This document shows, piece after piece, positions 21,601 to 29,759 of a stretch of 64,000 bases of DNA. Below the pieces are notes generated by a model, which ran no database searches, was not told where the DNA came from, and saw only the letters and a list, made by a program, of their open reading frames with translations. Within the stretch, counting starts at the first letter, position 1. Each line of letters begins with the position of its first letter. Source of the stretch: Trichomonas vaginalis G3 (taxonomy: Eukaryota; Parabasalia; Trichomonadida; Trichomonadidae); NCBI RefSeq assembly GCF_026262505.1, contig NC_067207.1:2984252-3048251 (forward strand), written 5' to 3'. Position numbers and translations under genes: made by a program.

Positions 21601-21814
21601 TAAGGAACAAATCAAAATCGAAAAAGATTTAAGAAGAGAAATTGGAAGAATCGGACAAGGTATCACTGCAGATAAAGCTATACTTAAATCAAAACTTTCA
21701 GCTCAAGAATTCCGCTTTATCGAATTCATTGAAGGAGTTATGAAGAAAGAAAAAGAATCACGCGAAATTGCAGAGAAGATGAAGAAGGCAAGACAAGAAA
21801 ACCTTCAAGTATAA
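18665..21814 (+). CDS. Giant coiled-coil protein
   Basis: 1,049 residues. An N-terminal helical head (about 1-110) contains RMLSSQTSGQFITKRLEELFYQII. A nearly continuous coiled coil follows at about 110-165 and 190-710, rich in Gln, Asn, Lys and Glu with Leu heptads (LQKELQNQVNENESLANKLS and many similar turns). Residues about 720-900 are helical but not coiled-coil (LSAGNIKDALNEVNDMKKASSLLRSICSLI). A second coiled coil runs from about 905 to the C-terminus, ending EFRFIEFIEGVMKKEKESREIAEKMKKA. Such proteins often serve as Golgi tethers, flagellar-root or cytoskeletal rods, and in trichomonads they tend to be labelled viral A-type inclusion-like. No specific orthologue can be named. The stop is TAAA. 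Confidence 0.85.
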   Translation: MSISTEESSRSSEVIARIYSKRGKDFIATLEKVLQAVASDKIVRQMLSSQTSGQFITKRLEELFYQIITDDRELFISKIMEKLQAYENVYREEYGEMIKVLGNRILSVSDAQNSGALSRMRHIQTLITQINELQEEVSSLRQANAEYEATIKELKKTRRLVLFHDLIEDDSNHIYAEIDITQLSQKVGEMQKDSANAAAQIQNLKTEFHKMLAKASQSSRDTIYTLKQQIEDMQSQYFAENAKYESIQKKYDSHVPRLQKELQNQVNENESLANKLSARVKEIKDLKSKNMKALSVIDQMKREHDQLNEDLQEQIQGNKDLIKNNTSLDDELNKIKKELLKSQKQSKKLQEQLNDQQHENDEHKSSIAELESQLKQLNNKNKSLTKDLEQQKSQNEDLTHHLDEKTKECNETTEKLNNQTNTNRDLSTKLKNLTQEGNEQKEKINDLQNKLDKKTEENNNLSQKLNQKSQELEQTKSNGDDLKQQLEDNIKEEKQKSDKLQKNLNDQEIVISDQKDKIKELSSNLENTNNQLTQLKNDSKQQISSITDKNAKLQDELEQLKKNLQQKTQINENLQKTLADTQKEFNETKWRVEELEEEINEKNKKIEEAKSSMATMLLDKEVDKNESQKLQGTLAKMTQQNEDLSNELRKQKKTNDRLNEQIEQLSNQLNTMRNDASNLTQAVEDANDKLLKTNSANKQLQAQMSHLSNAAADLSSILSALSAGNIKDALNEVNDMKKASSLLRSICSLINIDPRDDDALNRATEIAHKLSSIAQIEKMLNTDDAVRAVKILWQEADQIAKMTGALAGQSIVQSVQKLIDDYELAKEFIKDVIISLSSSITPSKIEIPLSDAKANAVLQSIKSLVNQSEEDRHNIETLLTKARSVGYDGTDCLEAAIFIAKLKGEQEKQSLLEMMKQQIDDLKEHLRMEEDVHKSDVDKKNKAINELKKTVIQLTEKNVKERDESQKQIQDLETEISNLKEQIKIEKDLRREIGRIGQGITADKAILKSKLSAQEFRFIEFIEGVMKKEKESREIAEKMKKARQENLQV

Positions 21815-22284
21815 AACATTGATGAATTTTATCATGTTTTCAATGTGAATTTGTTGTATTTGTTTATAAAATTGTATTATTTTGATATTTATATCTCTTT
21901 TTCTACATATTGAAGCAAAATAATGATAATAATCGAGCAACAAATGATATTGATATAATATGAAATTTGAAATTTACTCAAATTAGTTTTTAAACAAAAC
22001 AAAAGAACTCTCAGAATAAATAGAAGAATTATGTAAAAATATTGTATAGTTTCATAACAAAAACCATTATAATGTTCAATTTAAAGAAAATTTATATAAA
22101 ATTTGCAAATTTTTATAAAAACAAGCATACAAAAACAAATATGAACATAATATTTCAACGATATCTAACTTTTCTAGCATTCAAGAAGAATATAAAATAA
22201 AATATTTTCTTGAATACGAAACAAAAAGGTTTCTAGTGTATATTTATACAATATACAGTAGAACATAAATGACTACAATCACAA
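21815..22284. other. Convergent AT-rich spacer, nothing recognised
   Basis: About 470 very AT-rich bases between two converging genes; no gene or repeat seen. Confidence 0.5.
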
Positions 22285-23430
22285 CTATGGAATATCCAAT
22301 GAGATTCCAGGTTGATCTTTTTTTGGAAGTTTTGGACGAGGAGGAGACATATAATATTCAATGAATCCCTTCACCTTGGCCTTATCCATGTAAGGAAGGA
22401 ACGAGTTTTGTATCTTTTCGATCTCTTTTTTGTTTTTTGTTGTTGTAGGGATGACTTTCGCTGGTTTTACAGCTTTTACGAACTCAGTCAGTTCCATTGG
22501 TGATGAATGGTCACTATATGGTACATCGTAACTGGTAACTTTGATCTCATTGTAGATATCAAATGTTGGACAGCGCCAAAATGGCCTTCCGTTCCATCCT
22601 GATGGTCTAATAGCAGTAACAGAGTCAAATCCCATCGAAGCTGCATACAATGATACCTTTTCTTTACCGCATTCTTGAATTGGGAGCAGATGAATTCTTG
22701 TTAAGTAAGGATCTTCTGAAAAAAGCTCTGGTTTTGCAAATCCACTGTTGATAAGGCCTTGCAATGTTTCAAAACGAGCTTTTGGAGCATATATCTTCTG
22801 GCAAGTTGCGTTTGCAGCTTCAATAACTAATTCTTCCTTTCCAATTGTGTATGTACCGATTACAACTAATGAATTATTATTCATTGCTTCTTTTACTTTC
22901 TCAATAATGAAACTTACGCAGTCTTTTCGGGAAACAAATTGTAATTTTGAGCATGCGTATGTACAATCCATATACAATCGATCAACCGGGCCGTAATTTC
23001 GAGCAACCTCAACAACTTCTGGTTCTGCTCGGAAGTCTCCTGTATGAAGGATCTTTTTCCCATTTGGCAATTCGAAGAAAAACATCGCGCTGCCAGGTGT
23101 ATGATTTGCTGCTAGAAATGTAATTTTTGTGCCATCAATTTCAATTGTACTACCGATTTCATGAGTTTCTATACAGCCATTTAATTTTGGATATTTTAGC
23201 AAAACCATTTTGGCTGTAATTGGTGTGCAATGCATAACACGTGGACTTCTGAATGATCCTGCACCTGCCAAGTGATCTGTATGAGCATGGCTTAAGAAAG
23301 AATGAATATATTCTGGTAATGTATGTGCGTGCCAATCAACAGTAAACGCTGTTCCCGGAACACTAAACTCTTCTGGTGGTGGTTTGTATACTTTCTCTTT
23401 CTTTTCTTTCTTATTTTTTTTAGAAGTCAT
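22285..23430 (-). CDS. SNM1/Pso2-type metallo-beta-lactamase/beta-CASP nuclease
   Basis: 381 residues from the ATG at 23430. SNM1-family 5' exonucleases act in DNA interstrand crosslink repair and end processing. Metal-site residues are visible: HAHTDH (His48, His50, Asp52, His53), the Asn-His of AANHTPGS (His110), HTGDFR (Asp132) and Asp155 in LYMDCTY. The SNM1-type beta-CASP motif GTYTIGKEE (192-200) and the PYSDHSSPMELTEFVKAVKP motif (His308) follow. This is a compact catalytic core, with no N-terminal zinc finger. A Lys-rich N-terminus could be a nuclear signal. The first third of this gene has been copied three times into the array to its right. Confidence 0.93.
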   Translation of the reverse strand: MTSKKNKKEKKEKVYKPPPEEFSVPGTAFTVDWHAHTLPEYIHSFLSHAHTDHLAGAGSFRSPRVMHCTPITAKMVLLKYPKLNGCIETHEIGSTIEIDGTKITFLAANHTPGSAMFFFELPNGKKILHTGDFRAEPEVVEVARNYGPVDRLYMDCTYACSKLQFVSRKDCVSFIIEKVKEAMNNNSLVVIGTYTIGKEELVIEAANATCQKIYAPKARFETLQGLINSGFAKPELFSEDPYLTRIHLLPIQECGKEKVSLYAASMGFDSVTAIRPSGWNGRPFWRCPTFDIYNEIKVTSYDVPYSDHSSPMELTEFVKAVKPAKVIPTTTKNKKEIEKIQNSFLPYMDKAKVKGFIEYYMSPPRPKLPKKDQPGISLDIP

Positions 23431-23989
23431 TAATTTAAACGGGCACTTTTTTGTAAATTATTGAAAAAATCGAAAATGTAAATTAAATTCATATCTAATA
23501 TCTATTTCGAGTTAATTATTAGTATTCAAATGGCAATAGGGGTCTACTTTTCAAGAGAGACAATGAAAGAAAATCATTTGTATGATATTTTGAATGTTAG
23601 AAATTTATATTTGGATGCGATTATTTCTGTAAATAATATATGCATTATATTAATGCGTTTCTAAACTTCATTTGAAGAGGAAAGAGAATTTTTACTAAAT
23701 TTTAATTACTAATTTCAAATTAATGGTCTTTTCCGATCATTATTATATGGAGATGACAAATTTATTCTTATGACAGTATTATTTGCTCGATTTTACTATA
23801 CTTATTTCATGTCTGCTCCATATAAAAGTGATTTAGATTATTTCTTTTTTTCATTTTTTCTTCCTGCCAAGATAAGAGAAGATACTCCTTCTGATATAAA
23901 AAATGGTCTTAATTGCTTAAGAAGATCTCAAGATCTTAAGAAAAATAAAACCGAAAAGCCATTCTTCTATGAATATGTAGTTCATAAAA

Positions 23990-24574
23990 TCAATATTGAA
24001 TTATCACAAATAGTATCAAATTATAAGTTATAAATTCAGTTCGATTTTTAATGAGAGAATTGGTATCAACATAGAATTCTATGGCTCCTAATGAATTACA
24101 ATATGTTCCATATGAATCTTTTCCATCATTTCCAATAATCACGGCACTTAATAGAGATCGTTTCTCTCTTCTAATTTCGAATAAATATTCAGTGTCTTTA
24201 GCACACGCTCCATTTGAGTTAATTTCACATATTATTGAGGTTTCATGATGAAGAAGATAATCTCCATTTTGATTTCTTCCCCAAAAGAAATATTTAAGTG
24301 GAAATCTAAAACCGTGAAAAGTTTTAATTCTTATTGAATTAATACGAAAAGAATTTTTCAAAAAAGTAATGGTTAAGTTTCTTTTCACTGGTGTTTCATA
24401 TATATTTGAATGATAAACCATTCGTTCGTTCCAAATTAAGACAGAATTAATATTAACTTCAGGATGATTTCTTTGCTGATCAGGTGATTCAAGACTTATT
24501 GCATCAGAAATATGACTATATTTCTGTGAGAGCTGATAGATTATTCCAAAACATCCGTATTGATAATTGATTAT
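23990..24574 (-). CDS. Discoidin (F5/8C)-like ORF, copy 1
   Basis: An open frame of 194 codons plus stop on the minus strand; the first ATG is at 24421, giving 143 residues, but the conserved sequence (QYGCFGIIYQLSQKYS) continues upstream to about 24560 without a Met. The body has beta-rich features of a galactose-binding/discoidin fold: KRNLTITFLKNSFRI, IRIKTFHGFRFPLKYFFWGRN, and GTYCNSLGAIEFYVD at the C-terminus. The position and style match the C-terminal discoidin-like half of the BTB gene at 44,943, so I read this as a fragment lacking its N-terminal BTB part. Whether it is expressed is unknown. Confidence 0.55.
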   Translation of the reverse strand: MINYQYGCFGIIYQLSQKYSHISDAISLESPDQQRNHPEVNINSVLIWNERMVYHSNIYETPVKRNLTITFLKNSFRINSIRIKTFHGFRFPLKYFFWGRNQNGDYLLHHETSIICEINSNGACAKDTEYLFEIRREKRSLLSAVIIGNDGKDSYGTYCNSLGAIEFYVDTNSLIKNRTEFITYNLILFVIIQY

Positions 24575-24690
24575 TTATATAAAAAGTGACAATTTTTAAT
24601 GAAATATAGTTCATTTCATCACAAAAATACTTTTTTTCAAAATTTTATAATCAGAAAGAATCGATTCAGAATGGTATTAAATAATGGATA

Positions 24691-24831
24691 ACAAAACCAT
24701 TTTAGCCGTAATTCATGTGCAATGCATAACTCGTGGGGTTATAAACGATCCTGCACCAGCTAAGCGATCTATATCGGCCTAGCTTATGAAAGAATGAGTA
24801 TATTATGATAATGCATATGCATGCTATTCAA
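24691..24831 (-). pseudogene. SNM1 5'-end fragment 1 (degenerate)
   Basis: Matches about 140 bases of the SNM1 gene near its 5' end (gene positions about 23,195-23,335), for example the GTGCAATGCATAAC and GATCCTGCACC stretches, but with many substitutions and no open frame. Confidence 0.75.
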
Positions 24832-25246
24832 AATAATTAAATAAAATCATTTGTAAGATTTAATTCATTATGAAACTTCTAAAATTATAATGAAGCACTC
24901 TATGAATATGTTTTCAAACTTCATTTGATGAGGAAGTAGAGTTTTCCATTTATTTTCTTCCTGTTCAAATAAGAGAAGTTCCTCCTCTTACACCTTTTGT
25001 CCCGGCTATTTAACATTATATTAATATACTAAATAGCTAATATCAATCAGAAAAAATTTTTTTCATAAATGTCTCTAATGACAAAGATTTAAAATATTTA
25101 TTCCCGATCAATAATTCCTGCACAAAAATAGAGAAGTTTTTCCTTTTTAAGATGGAAGTCATTCATATATAGCATATATGCTCTCACAATATTTAGAAAA
25201 ATAAAATCCAGAAGTGTTTCTTTAATGAATAGTAATAGGTTAATTC

Positions 25247-25828
25247 TCAATATTGACATATCACATATACTATTAAATTATAAATAAGAATATCAGTTCG
25301 ATTTTTAATGAAAGAATTAATATCTCCATCGAATTCAATAGCTCCTAATGAATTGCAATATGTTCCATATGAATCTATCCCATCATTTCCAATAATCACT
25401 GCGTTTATTGGGAATCGTTTATTTCTTTTAATTTTGAAAAAATATTCAGTGTCTTTAGCACAATCTCCAATCGAGTTGATTTCACAAATTATAAAAGTTT
25501 CATGATGAATTAGATGATCTCCATTTTGATTTCTTCCCCAAAAGAAGTATTGTAATGGAAATCTAAAATCCTTAAAAGTTTTGATTCTAATTGAATGAAT
25601 GCGAAAAGATTTTTTTAAAAACGTAATAGTCAAATTTCTTTGTACCGGGAATCTATATGAATTCGTATGATAAGCCTTTGGTTCGTTCCAAATTAAAACT
25701 GAATTTATATCAACATGTGGATGGTTTTCATTATCTGGAGATTCAAGACGTATTGCATCAGAAATATGACTATATCTCTGTGAGAGCTGATAAATTATTC
25801 CAAAACACCCATATTGATAACTTATTAG
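25247..25828 (-). CDS. Discoidin (F5/8C)-like ORF, copy 2
   Basis: An open frame of 193 codons; the first ATG is at 25633 (128 residues). It reads in the same frame and with the same blocks as copy 1: QYGCFGIIYQLSQRYSHI upstream, LTITFLKKSFRI, FPLQYFFWGRNQNG, NAVIIGNDGIDSYGTYC. Frame conservation through the Met-less upstream part is the main argument that these copies once coded for a larger protein. Confidence 0.5.
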   Translation of the reverse strand, partial: LISYQYGCFGIIYQLSQRYSHISDAIRLESPDNENHPHVDINSVLIWNEPKAYHTNSYRFPVQRNLTITFLKKSFRIHSIRIKTFKDFRFPLQYFFWGRNQNGDHLIHHETFIICEINSIGDCAKDTEYFFKIKRNKRFPINAVIIGNDGIDSYGTYCNSLGAIEFDGDINSFIKNRTDILIYNLIVYVICQY

Positions 25829-25929
25829 TTATCTAAAAAGTGACAAATAATAGAGGAGATATTTCTTTTTCAAAATTTTATAGTTAGAAAGAATCGATTC
25901 AGAATGGAATTTAATATTGAGTATTTTAA

Positions 25930-26069
25930 CAAACCCATTTTAGCTATAATTAGCGCGCATTGCATAACATCCGAACTTCAGAATGATCCTGCACCTACCA
26001 AGTGACCTGCATGAACATGTCTTAAGAAAGAATGAATATATTCTGATAATGCATGTGCGTGCCAATCAA
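25930..26069 (-). pseudogene. SNM1 5'-end fragment 2 (degenerate)
   Basis: Second relic of the SNM1 5' coding end. AGAATGATCCTGCACC and AAGAAAGAATGAATATATTC are shared with the intact gene around 23,250-23,320. Confidence 0.75.
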
Positions 26070-26513
26070 AGTAATGAAAATCATTTGTATGGTATTATGA
26101 ATGATAGAAATCTATATTTGAATGCGTATATCTCAGCGAAAGAATAAATGCATTCTATGTATGCGTTTCCAAACCTCATTTGATGAGGAAAGAAATTTTT
26201 TACTTATATTTTTTTTAACTAAAATTTTCAAATTAATGACTTGTTTTGATGGTTATAATGTGTATTCGGTAAACGTGCTGTTCTATTATTGATGTACTTT
26301 TATATATTATAATACTCTGGTTTAGTTTACTTATTTCATGTATGCTCAATATAAACGAGATCATTATTATTTCTTTTTTTTTATTTTTTCTTACTGCCTA
26401 AATAAGAGAAGTTTCTCCTTTTGATATAGAGAATGGCCTTAATTACTTGAGAAGTTCTCAATACCTTATGAAAATAAAATCGAAAAGTATATGAGAATAT
26501 ATATTTTATATAA

Positions 26514-27098
26514 TCAATCTTGAAATACCATAAACATTATCAAATTATAAGTTGGATTATTAGGTCGATTTTTAACGATGGAAATAATATCTTCATAGAA
26601 TTCAATGGCTCCTAATGAATTACAATATGTTCCTAATGAATCCTTTCCTTCATTCCCAATAATCACTGCATTTAATGGAAATCGTTTATCTCTTTTAATT
26701 TCAAAGAAATATTCAGTATCTTTAGCACATTCTCCATTTGAGTTAATTTCACAAATTATAGAAGTTACATGATGAAGTAGATGATCTCCATTTTGGTTCC
26801 TTCCCCAAAAGAAGTATTTTAATGGAAATCTAAAATCTTTAAAAGTTTTAATTCGTATTGATTTAATACGAAAAGAATTCTTCAAAAATGTAATGGTTAA
26901 ATTCCTTTGCACAGGTGTGTTATAGAAATTTGTATGATATTCCTTTGGGAAATTCCATAATAATACAGAACCAATATCAACACCAGGATGATTTCTTTGC
27001 TGATCAGGTGATTCAAGACTTATTGCATCAAAGACACGACTGTATCTCTGTGAGAGCTGATAAATTATTCCGAAACATCCATATTGATAACTTATTAG
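26514..27098 (-). CDS. Discoidin (F5/8C)-like ORF, copy 3
   Basis: An open frame of 194 codons; the first ATG is at 26912 (132 residues). The upstream open part reads QYGCFGIIYQLSQRYSRVF, then SPDQQRNHPGVDIGS. The body has QRNLTITFLKNSFRIKS, FPLKYFFWGRNQNGDHLLHH and LGTYCNSLGAIEFYED. It is closest in layout to copy 4. Confidence 0.5.
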   Translation of the reverse strand, partial: LISYQYGCFGIIYQLSQRYSRVFDAISLESPDQQRNHPGVDIGSVLLWNFPKEYHTNFYNTPVQRNLTITFLKNSFRIKSIRIKTFKDFRFPLKYFFWGRNQNGDHLLHHVTSIICEINSNGECAKDTEYFFEIKRDKRFPLNAVIIGNEGKDSLGTYCNSLGAIEFYEDIISIVKNRPNNPTYNLIMFMVFQD

Positions 27099-27208
27099 TT
27101 ATCTAAAAAGTGACAATTATTTCTTAACTATCGTCTATTTCATCACATATATTCCTTTTTTAAAATTTAATAATTAGAAAGAATCGATTCAGATTGGTAT
27201 TTAATATT

Positions 27209-27406
27209 GGTTATTTTAACACAACCATTTTGGCTGTAATTGGTGTGCAATGCATAACACGTGGACTTCTGAATGATCCTACACCTGCCAATAGATCTGT
27301 ATGAGCATGGTTTAAGAAGAAATGAATATATTCTGGTAATATATGTGCACGCCAATCAACAGTAAACGCTGTTCCTGGAACACTAAACTCTTCTGGTGGT
27401 GGTTTG
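27209..27406 (-). pseudogene. SNM1 5'-end fragment 3 (best preserved)
   Basis: About 200 bases nearly identical to the SNM1 gene at 23,189-23,388, including the segment coding PPPEEFSVPGTAFTVDWHAH. It stops short of the start codon. It is far better preserved than the other two fragments, so it was copied later or has been gene-converted. Confidence 0.85.
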
Positions 27407-27617
27407 ATTATCAGTTTATCTATTTCGAGTTAATTATTTATATTAGAATGGAGATAAAGGCTCCCTTTTGAAGATTTTGATTATTTCATTTTTTTCATTT
27501 TTCCTTCCAGCTCAATTTCGAGAAGTTTCTCATTTTTCTAATGAAGAAAGATCTCAATATCTTTAGAAAATATAATAACAAATAATATTTCTTTTTTTGA
27601 ATATATATTTTATATAT

Positions 27618-28199
27618 TCAATATTGGTAGGCCATAAAAATTATAAAATTATAAGCTGGAATATTAGATCTAATATCATTGAAAGAACTAATATCTCCAT
27701 AGAATTCAATAGCTCTTAATGAATTGCAATATGTTCCATATGAATCTATCCCATCATTCCCAATGATCACTGCATTTAATGGGAATCGCTTCTCTCTTTT
27801 AATTTCGAAAAAATATTCAGTATCTTTCTTGCATTCTCTATTTGAGTTAATTTCACAAATTAAGGAAGTTACATGATGAATTAGATGATCCCCATTTTCA
27901 TTTCTTCCCCAAAAGAAGTATTTTAATGGAAATCTAAAACCATCGAAAGTTTTAATTCTAATTGAAGTAATACGAAAAGAATCCTTCAAAAATGTAATAG
28001 TCAAATTCCTTTGCACAGGTGTTTTATAAAAATTTGAATGATATTCCTTTGGGAAATTCCATAATAAAACGGAATTTATATCAACACGAGGATGGACTTC
28101 TTGATCAGGCGATTCAAGACTTATTGCATCAGAAATACGACTGTATTTCTGTGAGAGCTGATAAATTATTCCGAAACATCCATATTGATAACTTATTAG
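27618..28199 (-). CDS. Discoidin (F5/8C)-like ORF, copy 4
   Basis: An open frame of 193 codons; the first ATG is at 28016 (132 residues). Same blocks as the other copies: QRNLTITFLKDSFRITSIR, FPLKYFFWGRNENGDHLIHH, NAVIIGNDGIDSYGTYC. It lacks the QQRN residues in the upstream part (about six bases shorter), a useful marker of copy history. Confidence 0.5.
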   Translation of the reverse strand, partial: LISYQYGCFGIIYQLSQKYSRISDAISLESPDQEVHPRVDINSVLLWNFPKEYHSNFYKTPVQRNLTITFLKDSFRITSIRIKTFDGFRFPLKYFFWGRNENGDHLIHHVTSLICEINSNRECKKDTEYFFEIKREKRFPLNAVIIGNDGIDSYGTYCNSLRAIEFYGDISSFNDIRSNIPAYNFIIFMAYQY

Positions 28200-28485
28200 T
28201 TATCTAGAAAAATGCCAATATTTAAGGCTATTGCCAACTTCCTCACAAATATTCCAATACCAATAAATTCAAAATATTTAGATACCATTTTTTAATGATA
28301 ATGTAATACCTAATTTGAGTGTAAGTACGCAAAATATTCTATGGTACTTTCACAATTTCATATCACATTTCACTAATGCCTTTTGCCCTGGATATTTTTA
28401 TTTCACATTAAACATTAATATCCCAAATCAATAATATCTATCAGAAAAATTTCCAGCTTGTCTCAAATGACAAAAATTTACAATA

Positions 28486-28620
28486 TATTTCGAATAAATA
28501 TTCAGTGTCTTTAGCACACGCTCCATTTGAGTTAATTTCACAAGCTATGGAAATTTCATGATGAAGCAGATAATCTCCATTTTGATTTCTTCTACAAAAG
28601 AAGTATTTTAATGGAAATCT
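28486..28620 (-). pseudogene. Partial fifth discoidin-like copy
   Basis: About 135 bases matching the interior of copy 1 (24,175-24,307), such as AAATATTCAGTGTCTTTAGC, cut off abruptly at both ends. It marks the right limit of the array. Confidence 0.75.
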
Positions 28621-29350
28621 TTATTAGTGTTATTTACTAGTGGAATACTTTGTGATTAACTGAGTGAACAATATATTCCATATAGTCTCATGTCAAGCTC
28701 ATAAGAGTTTTAAACAATTATTCTGACACTGATCGTAATTTGTGAAGATTACGATACCACTCTCAAATTGAAATAAACCATATTAGTAAAGTTTATTGTT
28801 ATGAAATTATACATGGCACGGCAGGCGCAAAAAGTGACAAAATAGAATACCTATGGTGGCAAGACAAAGGAAACATTTTTGTAAGGCAAACATTATATCA
28901 AATACCTTTACTTTGTAATAAGAAATATAATTATCACGAAATTACAAATAAATATTGTTTAATATAATTAATAGCAAAATTGTTTTTTATTATTTCCCTT
29001 AAGACCTTACTTATTAAGTATACGTATAACAAGCTTGTACTGCATGTATTAGTTAATAGAACAAAAGAAAATGAGCTCAAATGAAAAAAATTTTCATGCT
29101 ATTTTGGAAATATGCATATTCGAAGTATGAGAGTTGTAAACACTGAGAATTTTAAGCTTTGGTTGATGATAGTCTTTAATTTTTCTTGAAGTAGTAAATT
29201 ATTTGATATGAAAATTTAATGGCCAGCATAATCAATCGTGCGTTTCGTTTCTTGATTGAGAAACGATGATTGTGTGCTAATGAATTATTGCGTCTGACAG
29301 GTTATGATTATGGATACCTGAAATTAAGCTTTTATGGGAAACATCACCGA
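28621..29350. other. AT-rich spacer, nothing recognised
   Basis: About 730 bases right of the array. A 70-codon ORF starts at 29270 (LTGYDYGYLKLSFYGKHHRA) and runs into the GC-rich hairpins; I do not recognise it and it may be chance. Confidence 0.4.
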
Positions 29351-29533
29351 GCGCCATTTGGCGCCCCTAATGCTGTTTCTATTGGTATGATTAAGGAGCT
29401 TTCTTATGCACTTTCATCACTTGAACTTGAACGCTACAAGATATATGCCCCCCTCCCAATGGGAGGTGGGAGCAAAAATTGAAATGTTACATTGATTTTT
29501 GAATACTTTACAAGCGCCCCTCCCAGTGGGCGC
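29351..29533. repeat. Chain of GC-rich hairpins
   Basis: Three perfect inverted repeats in an AT-rich setting: GCGCC/GGCGC at 29351-29364, CCTCCC/GGGAGG at 29452-29466 and GCGCCC/GGGCGC at 29514-29533. Similar GC-rich text (GGCGCGGGCGGTGCCGC) resumes at about 31,947 on the other side of the inserted satellite element. Confidence 0.6.
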
Positions 29534-29759
29534 GGGCGCAAGTGATCGGGTAAAAAAAATCATAAAAATATTCAAAATTGCGATTTTCATAGATGTTTAA
29601 GAAGTAAATTTATTAATAACGATATTTCATAGTACAAAATGTGTTCAATCTCTTCGTACATCATTCAAAAAAATCAAAAGAATTTCCAAAATTCAATTTT
29701 TTTAGTAAAATTTATATCTTTTTCTATCGTCTCCTCCCCACCAGTGAGAGCCACCGGAG

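Larger units (their letters stand above)
23189..28620. repeat. Decayed tandem array: SNM1 5' fragment plus discoidin-like ORF
   Basis: A unit of about 1.1-1.3 kb recurs about four times. Each unit contains, in plus-strand order, a piece of the SNM1 5' coding end (minus strand), an AT-rich middle with a recognisable AAGAGAAG patch, and a discoidin-like minus-strand ORF. Ends of the ORFs recur at about 24,574, 25,828, 27,098 and 28,199, giving periods of about 1,254, 1,270 and 1,101. The first unit uses the intact SNM1 gene itself. Divergence among units is clear, so the duplication is not recent. Confidence 0.8.
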
